Shown one piece after another: positions 23,381 through 32,401 of a DNA stretch of 35,775 nucleotides. Where the stretch lies: positions 1-35,775 of IMG/VR virus record IMGVR_UViG_3300048839_000322; one strand, written 5' to 3'. The notes under the pieces were generated by a model. The model searched no databases. It was not told where the DNA came from and was given only the letters and a program-made list of their open reading frames with translations. The stretch's first letter is position 1, and every line of letters begins with the position of its first letter. Made by a program: the position numbers and the translations under genes. The stretch comes from a virus.

Positions 23381-26300
23381 TGAGTTTTATTCTCCCTAGA
23401 CGGATTTCTCGATTAATGCCTTGGGCAATCTCTTGAATAGTTTGTCCACTGGTGCTACCACCATTGACACTAACCTTAATGTCACCGACGTTAGTTACTG
23501 AACCACCTTGAGCAAAGTGCGGTATACGATTACTGTTGATAGCTTGTAAGAATGGCGCATAGGTTCTCGAAGCCTCAGCATTTACAATGAACTCTCTCGG
23601 GTCCATATATACTGCACGACGATCATTACCTCTGACACCACCAAGTGCTTGGTTAGTACCTGGTAAGCGGCCAGTAATTGCCTCGCCTTTTTGTCTTAAA
23701 AATTCTAATTGCTGTTTATAAGCCTCGATCATTTGACGTTGTACATTTAAATCTCGTTCATTGAGATTATTAAGATAGGTTTGAGATTTAACAAGTTCCA
23801 TTCTCAAATCTGCAAGTTCTTGATTTTGTTGAACAGCTAATTGATAAGGATCATTTGCCTCAGACAAAGTCTTAAAGGCTTGCTGCATATTAAAAATAGC
23901 TTGATTAATTTCGTCGCTACCAAAACCTTGCTGCTGCATTTTTTCTACAATTAATTGCATTTGATTAAATGCGTCTTGGATTTCTTGTGCTGAATTAATA
24001 CTACCTACTCTTAATTTTTCAATAAGATCATTCACTGGTTGCATAAATGCAGCAGCTTCTTCTCTTATTTTCTGATATTCGCCAGTATTTGAAGCATTCT
24101 CACCTAAGGCTTGCCATGCTGTTAAACCCTGGCCATATTGGTCTTTAATTCTTTGTGCCAATGTTGCCAAATCTGATGCTGCGCCTTTAACAGCATTCTT
24201 TTGCTTATCTTCAAGATCTTTAATCTTAGTTGAAGATGCTTCTATTTGTTGTTCAATAAAAGATATTTGTTGTTGTGATTGCTTAGCTAACTCTTGATTA
24301 GCTTCTAATCCAGATTGCTTAACTTGTGCATAATAATTTGTAATAAGATCACGCATTATAGTGAGTCGTCCTTCTGGATCGAACTCACCAAGAGCTAACA
24401 TTTCTTTTACTTTATTATAATAGCCAACAAATTCAGCTTCACTCTGTTTTCCATAATCAAAACTACCTATTTCTTTTAAAGCATTTTCAAGCTCACGTAA
24501 GGCATATTCCTTCTTAGCTTTCTTAGCTTCTTCCTTAGCTAAAGCATCCTCTGTGATCTTAATATAATTTTGTTGTGCAATAGCTTTCTGCTGTATTACT
24601 AATAGTTCTTGCTCTTGCATCTGAATCATACGATTCTGTGCAACTGATAAATCTGTTTCATATTTCTCAGTATATTGATCTAGAAGTTCATTGCGTTTAG
24701 CAAACATCTTCTCCGCTAATTCAATCTGCTTTTGTGCAGCTTCTTGCTGCTCTGGTGATGTAGCAGAACTAGATGCAGCTATACCAGCTTGGAAGAGTCT
24801 TTGTGCTTCTTGGTCTGCATAAGCAATTTGATTACTTAAAGTCTCTTTACCTACTTTATCAAGTTGCTTTAATTGTTGTTCATATGCTTTACTTTCTTGT
24901 TGTAAGGTTTGATATTCTTTGATAGCATCAGTAGCTATCTTATTACCTTTTTTACCATACAAGCCAGAATTAGCTTCGATAAACGTTTTGGTTAATTCTT
25001 CCATACGTTCTTTTATAGAATATAATCTATTATCAATAACTTTACCAGCATCATCGGCCCAGAAGCCAAGACGCTCAATAGTGTTTGAAAATAATGTTTC
25101 TGCTGATTCGAAAGTAGCATCTTGAATTAGATCATAAGCATCCTCAAGAGAATCCTTCATCTCATCAACAGATTTTTTGACCGCTTCTACAGATGCTGTT
25201 GCGGCGTCTTTCGTAGCATCAATTGCATATCCTGTAAAGCGTACAATATCTTTAAAGGCTTCTTGAGTTCTTTTGAGTTCTCTGTAAGATGCTTGTGCAA
25301 ACAGAGCAATATTTTGTCGTATCTTTTGAGTACCAGCAGTCTGTGCATCGGTGAAACTATCAATAGATGTTTTTAATTCAGTATATGCTGTACTGTTTTC
25401 TCTTGCAAGATCGGCTTCTTGCTGGAAAAGTCTTATCGTTTCTTCTAAACGTATACCAGCAGTTAAGTATCTAACTCCTACAAATGCAACTGCTGCTGCC
25501 AATAAAGACAAACCGCCAGTTGCCCAAGTTGCTGCCGTACCAAAAGCAGTAGTAGCTGCCGTTGCACCCCATAAAGCAGTTGAAGCTGCTTTAACTGCTG
25601 ATGCTATTGCAGTAAATGCCGCTACAGCCTGTGCTGTTTTAGTAAATACAAGCCAACCAGCTGTCAACCCAGCAATTGCTGCTGTCGCAACTGTTACAGC
25701 ATTTGCAAGACCACCAAAAGAATCAGCAATCTTAAGTAGCATTTTATTAAATTGTGAACCAATATCAATTGTGAACATATTTCTAAGAGCTTGCGTTTGT
25801 CTTTCCAAACGTGCTCCCATCGTATTATACATTTCTTCATAAGCTGCTTTAGCCTCCGAAGCACTTTGTGCCATTCTAGAAATAGCTACATTTAATTTAT
25901 CTTGTGATAAAGCAACTGAGCCTGTGGTAGCTCTAATACGCTGAAACAGTTCGCCCATTTCAGCCATCTCATCGCCAGAGTCCTTAGCAACATCGCCAAG
26001 GATCTCAACCATACCAGCTAGGCCAAAGGTTTTATAAGCTACTTCACCAGAACTAACACCTAATTCATCAAATACTTCCTTCATACGATCAGACGGCCTA
26101 ATCATCTTTTGGAAGATATTTGTTAAATAGGTTTCAGCAGTTGCGTGCTTAACACCCTGAATACTTAACGCAGCTAAGGCTGCTTGTTGCTCTTTAAACG
26201 ATACGCCTAAAGCATTTGATAAAATACTGACACGACCTAATGTGTTAGCCATTTCGCTAAGATGGACACGACCAATATCAACTGTAGCAAATAGCGTCTT

Positions 26301-28262
26301 AGAGATATCAGCAGTATCTGCTACTGACATTCCAAAAGCATTTATAACTGATGTCGTTGCATTAATAGCTTCATCGAAAGTAGCCACAGTAGTCTTGGCC
26401 AGTTTCATATTCTCTTGGAAAAATGAAACGTCATTAGCCGAACTAACTACTTGGTTTGATATAGCTTCATAAATACCACGAGCAGTTGTACCAAGATCCT
26501 CACCAAAAGCAGCTGACAAACGACGAATAGCTTCTGACCATTGTTCTGTGCTTGTAGTTGTCTTATCACTAATAGTTCGAATTTCACCAATTCGAATAGA
26601 GAACTCAGCAGCATCCTTGGCACCTTGCTTAACTGCACCAGCAAATCCCATGAACACTCTATGCAATAGAATGAACTGACCTACACGTGCAGCATTATCA
26701 AGATTAAGGAAGAACTTACTGTCATTAATTGCTTTTTGTTGTTTCTTAGCATTGGCTGTTGCTATCGCTGCTCTAGTATTTCTTATTTCGGCTTCGGCTT
26801 CTTGATGTAATAATGTAACGATCTGCCTTAGCTGTTGGATACGTTGCTTATCGTATGGTTGAGCAAACCTTGATTTCTCTAAAGCTGCTAACTGTCGTTC
26901 ATAAGTAGCTAATTGTTTCTTGGCTGCAAGCTCTTGAACTAAGTAATTCTTTTGATTATCGAGTCCAGTTGGTAATCCTTTAGGTCTTGCTGCTAAAGCT
27001 TGTTGACTACTATCAATGCCTGCATACTGGTCACGCAACTTTTGAATATTTGCTTTCGTTGATATTGCTCTTTGTTCTTCAGCAGCTTCCTTTTTAATTA
27101 ATTCTATCAAATCCTTTATATTATTTTTCTCATACTCAATACTTTTTATTCGTTGCTCTCTTGCAACTTTACCAGCTTTCGTTGTTATATCTAATTGTTC
27201 TAATGCTTTCTTTTCATCATTAAGTGCTTTAATATAATTTCTTTGTAACTGCAATTGGAGATTAGCTTGATTCGGCTTATAAGCAGCGCCTTGTGCTATA
27301 GGTACATTAGCTACTGCTAATTTTTCTTGATTGGCTCTTGCTTGTAATGCTGCTTGTTTTGTAGCTTTAGCATAATCTGATGCAGCCTTCTTTGCTTGCT
27401 GGCCAGTTAAAGCTAACTCCTCTTTAAGCAGCCTCATTCGCTCTTGCGTCAATCTGATCTGTTCTTGGAAATCGCGAATCCTATCACGACGAGCCTTCTT
27501 TCCTTCTGGCGTATCAAGATCAAGCTCACGCAGCTTTGTCATCCGTTCCCGTAACTTATCCATTCTTCTGGCTAAGTCGGTATATTCTTGCGCTGCTGAG
27601 GATTTTTGTCCAACGCCTTGTGCCATAGGTATACTACCTACAGCTAACGTTTCTTGACTGGCTTTAGCTTGTCTTGCTTGTTTTCTAGCTGCCTTCTCAG
27701 CTGCATCAGCCCCTCTAAGAAATTGCTGACCAGTTAGCTGGAGTTCTTCTTTTATTAATCTTATTTTTTCTTGTTGAAGTCTTATCTGTTCCTGGAAAGC
27801 TTTGATCTTGGTTTGACGATCTTGCTTACCTTGTGGAGTATCAACTTCAAGATCACGTAATTGCGTAAGTCTATTTTTAAGTTCTGTTAATCTTTTTGTC
27901 TGATTCTCGTAATCCTTTACCGTAGAACCAGTGGCAGCTTTATTAGCCACCATTTTAATTTTACTAATAGCTTCAAGTTCTTTTCTATATTTCGGTAATA
28001 TGTCACTTACATCTTTAATAGCAGTTGCAACGGCTTCTATGCCATCTTCTGTTTTCTCCATTGCAACGGCAAAATTTTTACCCTCTTTTGATATACCTTT
28101 TAAAGTCTGCGAAACAACTTCGCCATCTTTATTGAATTTCTTATATGCTTTTGTTACATCTTCGAGGGAAGCATTGTGCTTAGCTAGAGCCTTGTTAATT
28201 AGATCAATAGCATCTAGCCCGGTGACATCAAAATTGAATGTCGAGTTAAGATCATCAGACAT
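23370..28262 (-). CDS. tail tape measure protein
   Basis: 1630 residues. Residues 1-450 are charged coiled coil, including three copies of a repeat of about 110 residues. Residues about 520-860 are the conserved TP901-type tape measure domain (GIYEAISNQVVSSANDVSFF, TTSVINAFGMSVADTADISK, RVSILSNALGVSFKEQQAAL). Residues about 865-960 are hydrophobic, Ala-rich helices that can insert in a membrane, followed by long Gln-rich coiled coil and a Gly-rich end (REFIVNAEASRTYAPF, FAQGGSV). This protein sets tail length and is ejected ahead of the DNA. It begins at TAATG with the preceding gene. Near-complete protein, no frameshift. Confidence 0.95.
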   Translation of the reverse strand: MSDDLNSTFNFDVTGLDAIDLINKALAKHNASLEDVTKAYKKFNKDGEVVSQTLKGISKEGKNFAVAMEKTEDGIEAVATAIKDVSDILPKYRKELEAISKIKMVANKAATGSTVKDYENQTKRLTELKNRLTQLRDLEVDTPQGKQDRQTKIKAFQEQIRLQQEKIRLIKEELQLTGQQFLRGADAAEKAARKQARQAKASQETLAVGSIPMAQGVGQKSSAAQEYTDLARRMDKLRERMTKLRELDLDTPEGKKARRDRIRDFQEQIRLTQERMRLLKEELALTGQQAKKAASDYAKATKQAALQARANQEKLAVANVPIAQGAAYKPNQANLQLQLQRNYIKALNDEKKALEQLDITTKAGKVAREQRIKSIEYEKNNIKDLIELIKKEAAEEQRAISTKANIQKLRDQYAGIDSSQQALAARPKGLPTGLDNQKNYLVQELAAKKQLATYERQLAALEKSRFAQPYDKQRIQQLRQIVTLLHQEAEAEIRNTRAAIATANAKKQQKAINDSKFFLNLDNAARVGQFILLHRVFMGFAGAVKQGAKDAAEFSIRIGEIRTISDKTTTSTEQWSEAIRRLSAAFGEDLGTTARGIYEAISNQVVSSANDVSFFQENMKLAKTTVATFDEAINATTSVINAFGMSVADTADISKTLFATVDIGRVHLSEMANTLGRVSILSNALGVSFKEQQAALAALSIQGVKHATAETYLTNIFQKMIRPSDRMKEVFDELGVSSGEVAYKTFGLAGMVEILGDVAKDSGDEMAEMGELFQRIRATTGSVALSQDKLNVAISRMAQSASEAKAAYEEMYNTMGARLERQTQALRNMFTIDIGSQFNKMLLKIADSFGGLANAVTVATAAIAGLTAGWLVFTKTAQAVAAFTAIASAVKAASTALWGATAATTAFGTAATWATGGLSLLAAAVAFVGVRYLTAGIRLEETIRLFQQEADLARENSTAYTELKTSIDSFTDAQTAGTQKIRQNIALFAQASYRELKRTQEAFKDIVRFTGYAIDATKDAATASVEAVKKSVDEMKDSLEDAYDLIQDATFESAETLFSNTIERLGFWADDAGKVIDNRLYSIKERMEELTKTFIEANSGLYGKKGNKIATDAIKEYQTLQQESKAYEQQLKQLDKVGKETLSNQIAYADQEAQRLFQAGIAASSSATSPEQQEAAQKQIELAEKMFAKRNELLDQYTEKYETDLSVAQNRMIQMQEQELLVIQQKAIAQQNYIKITEDALAKEEAKKAKKEYALRELENALKEIGSFDYGKQSEAEFVGYYNKVKEMLALGEFDPEGRLTIMRDLITNYYAQVKQSGLEANQELAKQSQQQISFIEQQIEASSTKIKDLEDKQKNAVKGAASDLATLAQRIKDQYGQGLTAWQALGENASNTGEYQKIREEAAAFMQPVNDLIEKLRVGSINSAQEIQDAFNQMQLIVEKMQQQGFGSDEINQAIFNMQQAFKTLSEANDPYQLAVQQNQELADLRMELVKSQTYLNNLNERDLNVQRQMIEAYKQQLEFLRQKGEAITGRLPGTNQALGGVRGNDRRAVYMDPREFIVNAEASRTYAPFLQAINSNRIPHFAQGGSVTNVGDIKVSVNGGSTSGQTIQEIAQGINREIRLGRIKLNVR
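27080..27910 (-). repeat. three-copy coding repeat in the tape measure N-terminus (approximate limits)
   Basis: Copies carry LRDLEVDTPQGK, LRELDLDTPEGK and LEQLDITTKAGK, spaced about 109-111 residues apart, each followed by a Q/K-rich helix (FQEQIRLQQEKIRLIKEEL in the first). The first two are also followed by similar LAVGSIPMAQG and LAVANVPIAQG segments. Such repeats provide a way to change tail length by unequal exchange. Confidence 0.7.
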
Positions 28263-28834
28263 TATGTTATGGTCCTAGTGTAAGGGACTAGATGCTTATC
28301 CTTAAGGAGCCTAATCTGTTTCAATGCAGTTGGTAAGTAGGCTTGTGCAGCTGTATTAGCTTCTTCAATTATATTCCACGGTGTATCGTGTGCCAGATTA
28401 AATTCTTCTTTTGCTGTTAGACTAGTTTCATTAACTATAAAATGCTTTACATCAGTCCACCAATCAAAAATTAATTTGAATGGCCCATATTGATTCCTCA
28501 TCACAACAATAAAATTATCTTTTTTACTTTGTGCTACGCCTTGTGTTCTAGATTTAACACCTGGTATAACTTTTTCATATTGTACACCATCAATGCTGAA
28601 AGCAACTCTCTTACCTTCATCTTTCAAGAACTCATGAAGTCTAGTAAAGGATGCTTTTGCCATACCTGTCACAACCGGGAAACCATCATCTGGATTCATA
28701 GTTGGTTGTGTAGCTTTGCGAAACCATACAACAGCGGTCTTAACCATAGCATCATATAGATCGGCTTCGGCATCTGCTCTAGCCTCTTTTGGTTTGAACT
28801 TTAACCCTTTTAGACTACAAGATGCGTGCATCAT
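28262..28834 (-). CDS. tail-associated protein of unknown function
   Basis: 190 residues, possibly starting at the second Met. It has a mixed alpha/beta sequence with a basic start, a middle beta segment (KDNFIVVMRNQYGPFKLIFD) and a helical end. It sits between the tail chaperones and the tape measure gene, where phages often carry a further minor tail or assembly gene. GAGAGG precedes the ATG, and the stop and start overlap as TAATG with the tape measure gene. I do not recognise the family. Confidence 0.65.
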   Translation of the reverse strand: MMHASCSLKGLKFKPKEARADAEADLYDAMVKTAVVWFRKATQPTMNPDDGFPVVTGMAKASFTRLHEFLKDEGKRVAFSIDGVQYEKVIPGVKSRTQGVAQSKKDNFIVVMRNQYGPFKLIFDWWTDVKHFIVNETSLTAKEEFNLAHDTPWNIIEEANTAAQAYLPTALKQIRLLKDKHLVPYTRTIT

Positions 28835-28835
28835 G

Positions 28836-29072
28836 TTATTCGCCGCCTCTCACCATGAGTTCTTCAACTTCTTCCATTTGCCTAATTTGGTCATAAGCCA
28901 CAAGCAGCAAACGAGACCACCAGTTATTGTCATCAAATCGTGGTTCAATACCAGGTGGTAAAATGCGAAATCGCTCGCACGCTCGCCAATCAGCGTAGAC
29001 GTGCGAGCGACCTTTAGGCAAGAAAATTTTTCTTACGTTTGCTGCGTGAGTGCTAAAAACTCTTCCTTTGCC
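28836..29072 (-). CDS. C-terminal part of the frameshifted tail assembly chaperone (GT-type), shown from the earliest possible shift point
   Basis: A short reading frame in the -1 phase relative to the upstream chaperone, open from 29072 and ending at 28836. It has no ATG and no ribosome site near its only early start, TTG 29021, which follows an A/T run. It contains a helix-rich segment with the C-E-x-F-x-I-x-P-P-G pattern (ACERFRILPPGI) and WWSRLLLVAYDQIRQMEEV, as is common for the T part of siphovirus tail chaperones. The likely product is a fusion made by -1 shifting at GTTTTTA (29054-29060). The fusion recruits tail tube and tape measure proteins during assembly. Confidence 0.7.
   Translation of the reverse strand, partial: GKGRVFSTHAANVRKIFLPKGRSHVYADWRACERFRILPPGIEPRFDDNNWWSRLLLVAYDQIRQMEEVEELMVRGGE
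28971..29010. repeat. 11-bp perfect inverted repeat in the chaperone extension
   Basis: TCGCTCGCACG (28971-28981) pairs with CGTGCGAGCGA (29000-29010) around 18 bases. On the mRNA it starts about 44 bases after the slippery site. That is further than a standard frameshift stimulator, so its role is unclear. Confidence 0.5.
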
Positions 29073-29494
29073 TCATCGAAACGAGACTCATCAAGAGAAT
29101 TAGCCTTCATCACAGTACCGATAATAGCGTTGATTTCGCCAGTTGTAAAAATGGTTTCGAGTTCTGTTTTATAATTTTCCCAAGTCTCTGGATCACTTAA
29201 GCTAACAGTTTCCCATTGCAATCCTTCAGTTGCATTTAACGACTCAAGAATCAACCAAGAGGATCGCTTGTTAGCCCACTCGTCCCGTTTCTTAAGAAAC
29301 TCAGGATCGTCATAAGCAGTTTCTTCTCTACCATTTGGATACTTACGAACTGGCGGCTTCGGCTCAGGACATACTAGATTGAATTGAGTGTAATCTAATA
29401 CAGCTTGAGCTTTAAAAACCACATTTTGTCCCTCCCGAGGGATGACAATAATTTCGTCTTTCGGCCTAGAAATTGGTTGTCCACCGATTTTCAT
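29033..29494 (-). CDS. tail assembly chaperone (G-type)
   Basis: 153 residues. A beta-like N-terminal part (KIGGQPISRPKDEIIVIPRE), a Pro-rich middle, and a helical C-terminus (TGEINAIIGTVMKANSLDES) fit siphovirus G chaperones. It lies directly after the tail tube gene and before the -1 frame extension, the typical G/GT arrangement. AAAGGTGA precedes the ATG. The slippery GTTTTTA at the codons for Phe-Leu near the end would let a fraction of ribosomes continue into the extension. Confidence 0.8.
   Translation of the reverse strand: MKIGGQPISRPKDEIIVIPREGQNVVFKAQAVLDYTQFNLVCPEPKPPVRKYPNGREETAYDDPEFLKKRDEWANKRSSWLILESLNATEGLQWETVSLSDPETWENYKTELETIFTTGEINAIIGTVMKANSLDESRFDEAKEEFLALTQQT
29054..29060 (-). 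promoter_or_regulatory. candidate -1 ribosomal frameshift site
   Basis: On the mRNA, GTTTTTA with the zero frame reading TTT-TTA. The -1 frame is open only between its own stop (TGA, 29073-29075) and the zero-frame stop (TAA, 29033-29035), and this heptamer lies in that window. A weaker alternative, GGCAAAG at 29066-29072, resembles the lambda GGGAAAG site. Confidence 0.6.
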
Positions 29495-29508
29495 AACTCA
29501 CCTTTAAA

Positions 29509-30012
29509 TTAAGTAATATTAACACGGGTCGAGGTCGGACGGATCTCGTTGCAGCTACCAGATGCAGAGATTGTACCAGCCTTAATATCGAAGTCTAACT
29601 TCTCGTAACGGAACTCACTAAACGTGAGCGTTTCGTCCTTCGTTGTACCGCAGGTGATATTGTATTCCACAACAATATCAACTGCATAAGGTTCACAAGC
29701 ATCTGCTCCAGTTGTCGTCCAGCCAGCAGTTACTGCTGAACCTACACCTTGAATAGCTTCCGCTGGAGTTACTGGTTCACTAGCAGCAGAATCAGATGTG
29801 TAGAACTCATACACAAGATCGAAGTTAACAGAGCATGGTACTTGATCGCCTTCACGAACCAGATCCAAGTTACCACGATCTAAAATATACTCAATCGTTC
29901 GAGAGATTGAATAGGTGAGATTACCTTCACCAACGGTGACGGTAATCGACTTAGGAGTCGAGCTTCCGTCCTTAATTTTCAACAAACACTTTTTAAGATC
30001 AATAGCAGCCAT
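29509..30012 (-). CDS. major tail tube protein
   Basis: 167 residues, beta-rich. Features include an early strand IKDGSSTPKSITVTVGEGNLTYS, a central LVREGDQVPCSVNFDLVYEF, and the ending SGSCNEIRPTSTRVNIT. Length, strand pattern and position between tail terminator and chaperone genes fit a tail tube subunit that polymerises around the tape measure. GGAGG lies ten bases before the ATG, and the start overlaps the previous stop as TAATG. Confidence 0.8.
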   Translation of the reverse strand: MAAIDLKKCLLKIKDGSSTPKSITVTVGEGNLTYSISRTIEYILDRGNLDLVREGDQVPCSVNFDLVYEFYTSDSAASEPVTPAEAIQGVGSAVTAGWTTTGADACEPYAVDIVVEYNITCGTTKDETLTFSEFRYEKLDFDIKAGTISASGSCNEIRPTSTRVNIT

Positions 30013-30521
30013 TAGCTACTAGCCTCCAAAACAGTAATTACATCGAACGTTAGTGCTTCTTGGTAGATTGCAGTTTGCTCAGTCGGTTCAAATAAGTAAT
30101 ATGCATCAATCGCAACATGATATATTGTATCATTCTTATAACCGAAATCTCTTAAGTTAAGATCTGATTTCAGAGTTAAGCAACCAATTTGAGATTGGTC
30201 ATCATTAACATTATTACCGTACTTAAAAACAGCTATACTAGTTGTAAATGGTGATAAGCCAGTACCTTTCATTCTATCGAGTTTGTATATATCATTTTCA
30301 TTACTTGAAGAAACAATTAATAAATTAACCATTATACCTAAACGGTATTCATTGCGTGTTTTTATACTGACATCAGGACCATCAAACCGTAACTCGTATC
30401 TATCATTTGGTTGTGTACCTAAGCGTCTTTCACCATCTACTAAAAGATTTCTGTCTCCGAAATAAGGCAGGAAGTGTTTTATAATTGAAGCCTTAATCCA
30501 GCGAGGCCAATCTACATTCAT
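30012..30521 (-). CDS. tail terminator or neck protein
   Basis: 169 residues with WPRWIKASIIKHFLPYF at the start and the later pattern RRLGTQPNDRYELRFDGPDV, resembling tail terminator or completion proteins. It is in the usual place, immediately before the tail tube gene. AAGGGG precedes the ATG, and the ATGA overlap couples it to the connector gene. Confidence 0.65.
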   Translation of the reverse strand: MNVDWPRWIKASIIKHFLPYFGDRNLLVDGERRLGTQPNDRYELRFDGPDVSIKTRNEYRLGIMVNLLIVSSSNENDIYKLDRMKGTGLSPFTTSIAVFKYGNNVNDDQSQIGCLTLKSDLNLRDFGYKNDTIYHVAIDAYYLFEPTEQTAIYQEALTFDVITVLEASS

Positions 30522-30934
30522 AGTTCAGCCCCTTCTATTGCTTCGGCAGTTACTAAGTAACCGACACCACCTTCAAGTTCTTCAACAGTTTGTATATTAA
30601 ATCTTTTGTTATCAATCAAAATATAATTATTTTTTATATCTGGTACAATACCTCTTGGTAGATTCGCTGCATCGAAAATGAATTCCGTTACAGTATGGTC
30701 AGTGCCGCCGCCACGATTGAAAATACCTAATGCTGCTCTTAACGTACCGAGATTACTAGTCTTTCTCGGCAATTTAATCAGTTTTGAGATATTATAAGAA
30801 TTACTGGTTTGCGTCTGTTCACCAGTACCATAGTCTGTTGATATATTTGTTATTTGTATTAATGTGGCTTGTCTTCCGAAAGCCTGCCGCAATCTATATA
30901 AAGTCTTTTTCATAAAATTTAAATTGTTTCTCAT
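30518..30934 (-). CDS. head-tail connector (head closure-like) protein
   Basis: 138 residues if the ATG at 30934 is used; a second ATG at 30913 gives 131. Neither has a good ribosome site, and the first starts right after the terminator T-run. Basic helix first (MKKTLYRLRQAFGRQATLIQ), then beta segments (NYILIDNKRFNIQTVEEL, VGYLVTAEAIEGAEL), a pattern seen in head closure proteins. Its position between coat and tail terminator genes supports this. Confidence 0.65.
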   Translation of the reverse strand: MRNNLNFMKKTLYRLRQAFGRQATLIQITNISTDYGTGEQTQTSNSYNISKLIKLPRKTSNLGTLRAALGIFNRGGGTDHTVTEFIFDAANLPRGIVPDIKNNYILIDNKRFNIQTVEELEGGVGYLVTAEAIEGAEL

Positions 30935-30935
30935 A

Positions 30936-30979
30936 TTAAAAACTGGCGGGTAGTTGCATCAAAGCAACTACCCAGCCAG
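30936..30979 (-). terminator. intrinsic terminator after the coat gene
   Basis: Left arm CTGGCGGGTAGTTGC at 30943-30957 and right arm at 30964-30979 form 15 pairs with one bulge and a 6-base loop, and read leftward are followed by TTTTTAAT. It ends most transcripts just after the coat gene, 15 bases past its stop, so that coat is made in excess over the tail genes, which need readthrough or another promoter. Confidence 0.85.
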
Positions 30980-30993
30980 CCTCCCAAAATTGG

Positions 30994-32385
30994 TTAACCG
31001 AGCAACAAGCAACCGAGGTTACTATCGAGAACCTTTACACCCATTAACATGTCAAGCGTAACCAAGTGACCCTGCTTGGTACCATTGTACGTGATCGTAG
31101 CACGCATCGAGGCACCATTGTAGGTCACATTACTGGACAGAGCACCAACGCCCACACGCGGTGCGGCCAACGGACGGATAACCAGCGCCAACGCATTGCG
31201 GTGGAACGCAAAGTTATAATCACCAGCCGGACCAACGTTCAAAGCATCATCATTAGCGATAGCAGCTTCGAGCGGCCGATCCAAGAGCATCGTTGTCGAA
31301 GTAACATCAACGATCGTGTAAACGGCATTACTCGAAGAAGTACCGAAGGACACCATCTGGCCAACACACGGAGTGTTGGTGAAACCATCGTAAGTGATAT
31401 AACCATCGTAACCAGCATCGTAACCAGCAGACAGATTAACTGCACCTGGATCGATAACTGTCACAACAGCATCATTGGCAACAGCATGGGTCAAGCCAGG
31501 GGCCTTAACCGTAATGCTGGTCGGCGTAGCACCACCAACAGTGCTAACGACACGCAAAGGAGTACCATCGCCAGCGACAGTGATAAAGCTATTAGCACCA
31601 ATCGCTGCCGAGAAGCCATCCACGGTCATCGTAACTGTACCAGGCTGATAGCCAGCCGCCAGGTTGATCGCACCAGTTACGGTGTCAACATTACCAGCGG
31701 GCACGCTACCCATGTTCTGGCACATAAAGTGATTGAACTGCAACTTACGACCGAGGCTAGCCTCACGAAGTGCAGTACCGTCATCACCAACCTTCTCAGC
31801 GGACAAGAACATTTCCGTACCGAGAACATTGGCTTCCGCAGTCGGCGTCCAAATCAGGTTACGACCAGATTCAAACACCTTCTTAATATTCATCACTTTA
31901 CGGGCTTCAAGAATATAAGCCTGAGCAGTCGAGCTGCTCAAGCCACCAAGCTTACCAGCACAGTTCGCCAAGAACTGCGAATACTGGCCGAGAAGCACAC
32001 GATCAACGAAGCGAGCCTGAGCCAGCATAGCAGGCTGCAAGTACTCAACAACCAAGTCCTTAAAGGACTTGCTTTCTTCGCCGTCACGCAGCAAGAAAGA
32101 AACGTGCACCATTTGATTCAAAACCACCGGCACGTTAGTAGCCGACGCGTCTTGAACCGTAACGTCGTCGTTCACGCCCTTACGCTTGGCAGTGAACTCG
32201 GCGGGCTTACGGGTATTAACCGTATCGCCAAACGCCGCAATTTTTTCCTCGAAATCCCGGTGAACAAGGTTACCAATAACCATGTTTTCTTCGAGAATAG
32301 CCAAAGACTCTTGCGCCCACAGTTCGGGAACGAAAGCATCAAGGCTGTTAGAATAAAGCAAAACGAACTTCTTTCCGGTACCCAT
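30994..32385 (-). CDS. major capsid protein, P22-like coat fold
   Basis: 463 residues. Segments VPELWAQESLAILEENMVIG and GDTVNTRKPAEFTAKRK near the start fit P22 coat-type HK97-fold proteins, and the C-terminus (LVIRPLAAPRVGVGA, TYNGTKQGHLVTLDMLMGVK) is also typical. Between the two lies an insertion (about 237-385) containing two similar 75-residue units, each starting with GAINLAAGY or GAVNLSAGY. A GTGAGG site precedes the ATG. Codons look richer in G/C than the neighbours, as for a highly expressed gene. It assembles the icosahedral shell with the scaffold protein encoded just upstream. Confidence 0.85.
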   Translation of the reverse strand: MGTGKKFVLLYSNSLDAFVPELWAQESLAILEENMVIGNLVHRDFEEKIAAFGDTVNTRKPAEFTAKRKGVNDDVTVQDASATNVPVVLNQMVHVSFLLRDGEESKSFKDLVVEYLQPAMLAQARFVDRVLLGQYSQFLANCAGKLGGLSSSTAQAYILEARKVMNIKKVFESGRNLIWTPTAEANVLGTEMFLSAEKVGDDGTALREASLGRKLQFNHFMCQNMGSVPAGNVDTVTGAINLAAGYQPGTVTMTVDGFSAAIGANSFITVAGDGTPLRVVSTVGGATPTSITVKAPGLTHAVANDAVVTVIDPGAVNLSAGYDAGYDGYITYDGFTNTPCVGQMVSFGTSSSNAVYTIVDVTSTTMLLDRPLEAAIANDDALNVGPAGDYNFAFHRNALALVIRPLAAPRVGVGALSSNVTYNGASMRATITYNGTKQGHLVTLDMLMGVKVLDSNLGCLLLG

Positions 32386-32401
32386 CAGAAAACCTCACAA
32401 G

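Noticed and set aside
25351-25842. 163-residue rightward frame opposite the tape measure gene
   Set aside because: Ala/Val-rich antisense of an Ala-rich hydrophobic region, no start signal.
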